From NCBI RefSeq assembly GCF_001662075.1, contig NZ_LYPL01000012.1, positions 169,680-233,679 of the forward strand: a stretch of 64,000 nucleotides of DNA, in the 5' to 3' direction. A program made the translations under genes and the position numbers. This DNA comes from Rhizobium bangladeshense. Its GTDB lineage: Bacteria; Pseudomonadota; Alphaproteobacteria; Rhizobiales; Rhizobiaceae. Of this stretch, positions 62,146 through 64,000 are shown in pieces; position 1 is the first letter of the stretch; each line of letters begins with the position of its first letter. The notes below the pieces were generated by a model. The model saw nothing but the letters and a program-made list of their open reading frames with translations, was not told the DNA's origin and did no database searches.

Positions 62146-63057
62146 ATGTCCGCTCCAACGCCTGTCCCCACCGAAAAGGGCATCCTGCAATTTCTCGCAA
62201 TTTGCGATGCTTTTTATCCGCCGGATGCGATTGAGGCATCGGTCGAACAGCAGCGGCATTGGTACGATGCCCTTTGCGCGCGCTTCGACCGCCCGCTGCC
62301 CCCGGATATGATCTTTGCGGACGGCATGGTCCAGCGTATCCCGATCCGACGCTACCGTCCTCGCAAGATCACCACGCGGACTGTTCTGCTCTACCTCCAC
62401 GGCGGCGGTTTCGTCGTCGGTTCGCTCGAGAGCCATCATGCCATCTGCGCCGAGATCGCCGATTTCGCCGGCGCGGAACTGGTTTCCGTCGATTACCGGC
62501 TGGCCCCCGAATATCGCTGGCCAGCCCAGACGGATGACGGCTTCGCGGTGCTCAAACATCTGCTTGCCGCCGGCAGTAAGGTCGTCCTGATCGGCGACAG
62601 CGCCGGCGGCAATCTCGCGGCGGGCCTTGCATTGCGGGCGCGCGACGAAGAGCTATCCGGTGTCGTCGGCCAGGTGCTGATCTACCCCGCGCTCGGCGGT
62701 GACCTGATGGCCGGCTCCTATGTCGACATGGCCGCGGCACCCGGCCTGACGACGGCTGACGTCGCCTATTATCGCGAGGTCCTGCAGGCGCCTGATGGAA
62801 ATGCAATCGCCGAGCCGCTGCGGGCATCGTCCGTTGCCGGGCTGCCGCCGGCCTTCATCACCGTCGCGCATTTCGATCCGCTGCGCGATGACGGCCGGCA
62901 ATATGCCGCCCGGCTGGCTGCGGAGGGCATCGAGGTCTGGTTCCGGGAGGAGCCGCAGATGGTGCATGCCTGGCTGCGCGCCCGCCACATGAGCGATGGC
63001 GCCAAGGACGGCTTTCGCGCGACCTGCGAGGCCGTCCGGCATTTTGCGACCGCCTGA
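62146..63057 (+). CDS. Alpha/beta hydrolase, hormone-sensitive-lipase-type esterase
   Basis: A 303-residue serine hydrolase. It has the oxyanion motif LYLHGGGFVVGSLESHH, SVDYRLAPEYRWPAQ, the nucleophile Ser in LIGDSAGGNLAAGLAL, the Asp in AHFDPLRDDG and the His in EPQMVHAWLRAR: a complete catalytic triad of the HSL family. GAAAGGACC precedes the ATG at 62146; a longer frame from 61963 is not supported. The substrate is probably a small carboxylic ester. Divergent from the ECF sigma operon and convergent with the next hydrolase gene (3 bp). Confidence 0.92.
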   Translation: MSAPTPVPTEKGILQFLAICDAFYPPDAIEASVEQQRHWYDALCARFDRPLPPDMIFADGMVQRIPIRRYRPRKITTRTVLLYLHGGGFVVGSLESHHAICAEIADFAGAELVSVDYRLAPEYRWPAQTDDGFAVLKHLLAAGSKVVLIGDSAGGNLAAGLALRARDEELSGVVGQVLIYPALGGDLMAGSYVDMAAAPGLTTADVAYYREVLQAPDGNAIAEPLRASSVAGLPPAFITVAHFDPLRDDGRQYAARLAAEGIEVWFREEPQMVHAWLRARHMSDGAKDGFRATCEAVRHFATA

Positions 63058-63060
63058 CGA

Positions 63061-64000
63061 TCACATCAGGTCGCGGGCGATCTTCTTTTCGGCGAAGACT
63101 TTTTCGAAGATCTGCACGTCATCCTCGAAAGCCGTGACGATGGCGCTGATGATCCAATCGGTCGCGGTGCAGGCAATCCGTGCAGTCGCGACGGTGCGGA
63201 CGAACCAGCCGGGACGGCGCATGTCGCAGGTCCAGGTCGAAATCCCCGTCATCGACAGCGGATCATCGGGCGAGATCGACCAGACTTCCTCCCGCAACTG
63301 CCGGGTCGACAGGCCGGTCTCACGATGTTCGTAGAGCCCCGTATCCTCATGAATGCGGTATTTCGTGCGGTTCGACGAAAGGTCACGAACGACCTGTCGT
63401 TTGGTCGCGGCGGCGGCATGCTCGATATATTTCGGCAAAGGATCGGGATTGGCCGGCTCGTCGATTTCGATGCTCCTGTGTTCGCCAAGCATCGGCAGCC
63501 CAAGACCAAGAGAGGCGATATCGATATCGATCCCTCCGTCTTCCGGCGGCGGCAGGATCATCGGCCAATAGGCGGTGGAAAGCGAAAGTCGGATGCGGTG
63601 GCCCTTGCGGAAGCGATAACCGCAGGCATCGAGCACAAGCCGGAGCGACACCGTCTCGCCCGCGGTCAGTGGTTCCGGATCAGCGTTGCCCTCGCGGTGG
63701 GTCAGGTTAACGACGCCGAAGGCGACCCGCGTCGCCGTGCCGTCGGGATGAACATCAACGAGCCGGGCGCAGAGATTGCCGCTCGTCGCCCTGGAGCGCA
63801 GCGCAAGCGTCAGCACCGGCCGGCCGAGATAGTCGTGGTCCCGCGCCAGCGGCATCGTATCGAAGACCAGCGCGCCGGCATCGTCGAGGCGCTGATCGAT
63901 CGCCAGCTCCGCATCCGGCTTCAGCGTGAACCATTCGCCCGAGGCGGTGCCCGTGTCGAGCGGCGAGCGCAGATAGACGGGATGCTCCGGCGCATGCGGG
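63061..64000 (-). CDS. CocE/NonD family hydrolase, C-terminal part (5' end cut by window)
   Basis: An open frame runs leftward from the window edge to a stop at 63061 (at least 312 codons). It contains the X-Pro dipeptidyl-peptidase C-terminal (jelly-roll) domain: LVFDTMPLARDHDYLGRPVL, LCARLVDVHPDGTATRV, GYRFRKGHRIRLSLSTAYWP, then a tail ending FAEKKIARDLM. The alpha/beta-hydrolase catalytic domain lies outside the window. Family members are serine hydrolases (acylases, esterases, X-Pro peptidases). The tail after the jelly roll, from about 63480 leftward, is longer than usual. Confidence 0.85.
   Translation of the reverse strand, partial: PHAPEHPVYLRSPLDTGTASGEWFTLKPDAELAIDQRLDDAGALVFDTMPLARDHDYLGRPVLTLALRSRATSGNLCARLVDVHPDGTATRVAFGVVNLTHREGNADPEPLTAGETVSLRLVLDACGYRFRKGHRIRLSLSTAYWPMILPPPEDGGIDIDIASLGLGLPMLGEHRSIEIDEPANPDPLPKYIEHAAAATKRQVVRDLSSNRTKYRIHEDTGLYEHRETGLSTRQLREEVWSISPDDPLSMTGISTWTCDMRRPGWFVRTVATARIACTATDWIISAIVTAFEDDVQIFEKVFAEKKIARDLM

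Overview
The window is GC-rich, gene-dense DNA from a rhizobial alphaproteobacterium, probably the Rhizobium leguminosarum/etli group. The supporting signs are the MctS-MctR-MctP monocarboxylate sensor/transporter locus, a TGA-N9-TCA iron-box candidate before an iron-type ABC operon, a chemoreceptor ending in a CheR-type pentapeptide, and the many solute-binding-protein ABC systems. There are no rRNA genes, tRNA genes, CRISPR arrays, insertion sequences or phage genes. Both ends cut genes: a sugar ABC permease on the left and a CocE/NonD-type hydrolase on the right.

Layout. (1) 1-4418: sugar ABC importer and TIM-barrel isomerase, divergent from a LacI regulator across two LacI-type operators. 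(2) 4477-5071: RHH/ParE toxin-antitoxin pair. (3) 5270-11254: biotin carboxyl carrier, biotin carboxylase, a carrier-like protein without the biotin lysine, PxpB, PxpC, a divergent PxpA and an aminotransferase, facing a LysR gene. (4) 12397-18447: SDR, polar amino-acid ABC importer, RraA-like aldolase and an unrecognised TIM-barrel-like protein. (5) 18444-27667: ribose-type ABC importer with amidohydrolase, D-amino-acid aldolase-like PLP enzyme, RidA and a zinc deacylase, under a divergent IclR regulator. (6) 27998-32014: NtaA/DszA-type monooxygenase with an SsuABC-type importer, then the remnant of a PIN toxin gene. (7) 32381-35465: iron-type ABC importer. (8) 35581-40234: homocysteine methyltransferase with an amino-acid ABC importer, divergent from an Lrp/AsnC regulator across a perfect palindrome. 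(9) 40306-44306: mctS, mctR, a DUF3311 protein and mctP. (10) 44347-48044: chemoreceptor and a lone SsuD-like monooxygenase. (11) 48226-59040: gluconate/idonate catabolism and sugar ABC importer, tied together by four copies of an ATGTTATCGATAACAT-type operator and a LacI/GntR-type regulator. (12) 59048-64000: inverted intergenic repeats, ECF sigma factor with a von Willebrand-A membrane protein, and two hydrolases.

The general picture is a scavenging region: almost every block pairs an importer with a few catabolic enzymes and a local regulator. The most unusual block is 5270-9990. It holds every part of a urea-amidolyase-like, biotin-dependent N-carboxylase as separate proteins, combined with a LamB/YcsF hydrolase that has lost a conserved PxpA motif. 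It may be an amide or lactam hydrolase system distinct from known 5-oxoprolinase.
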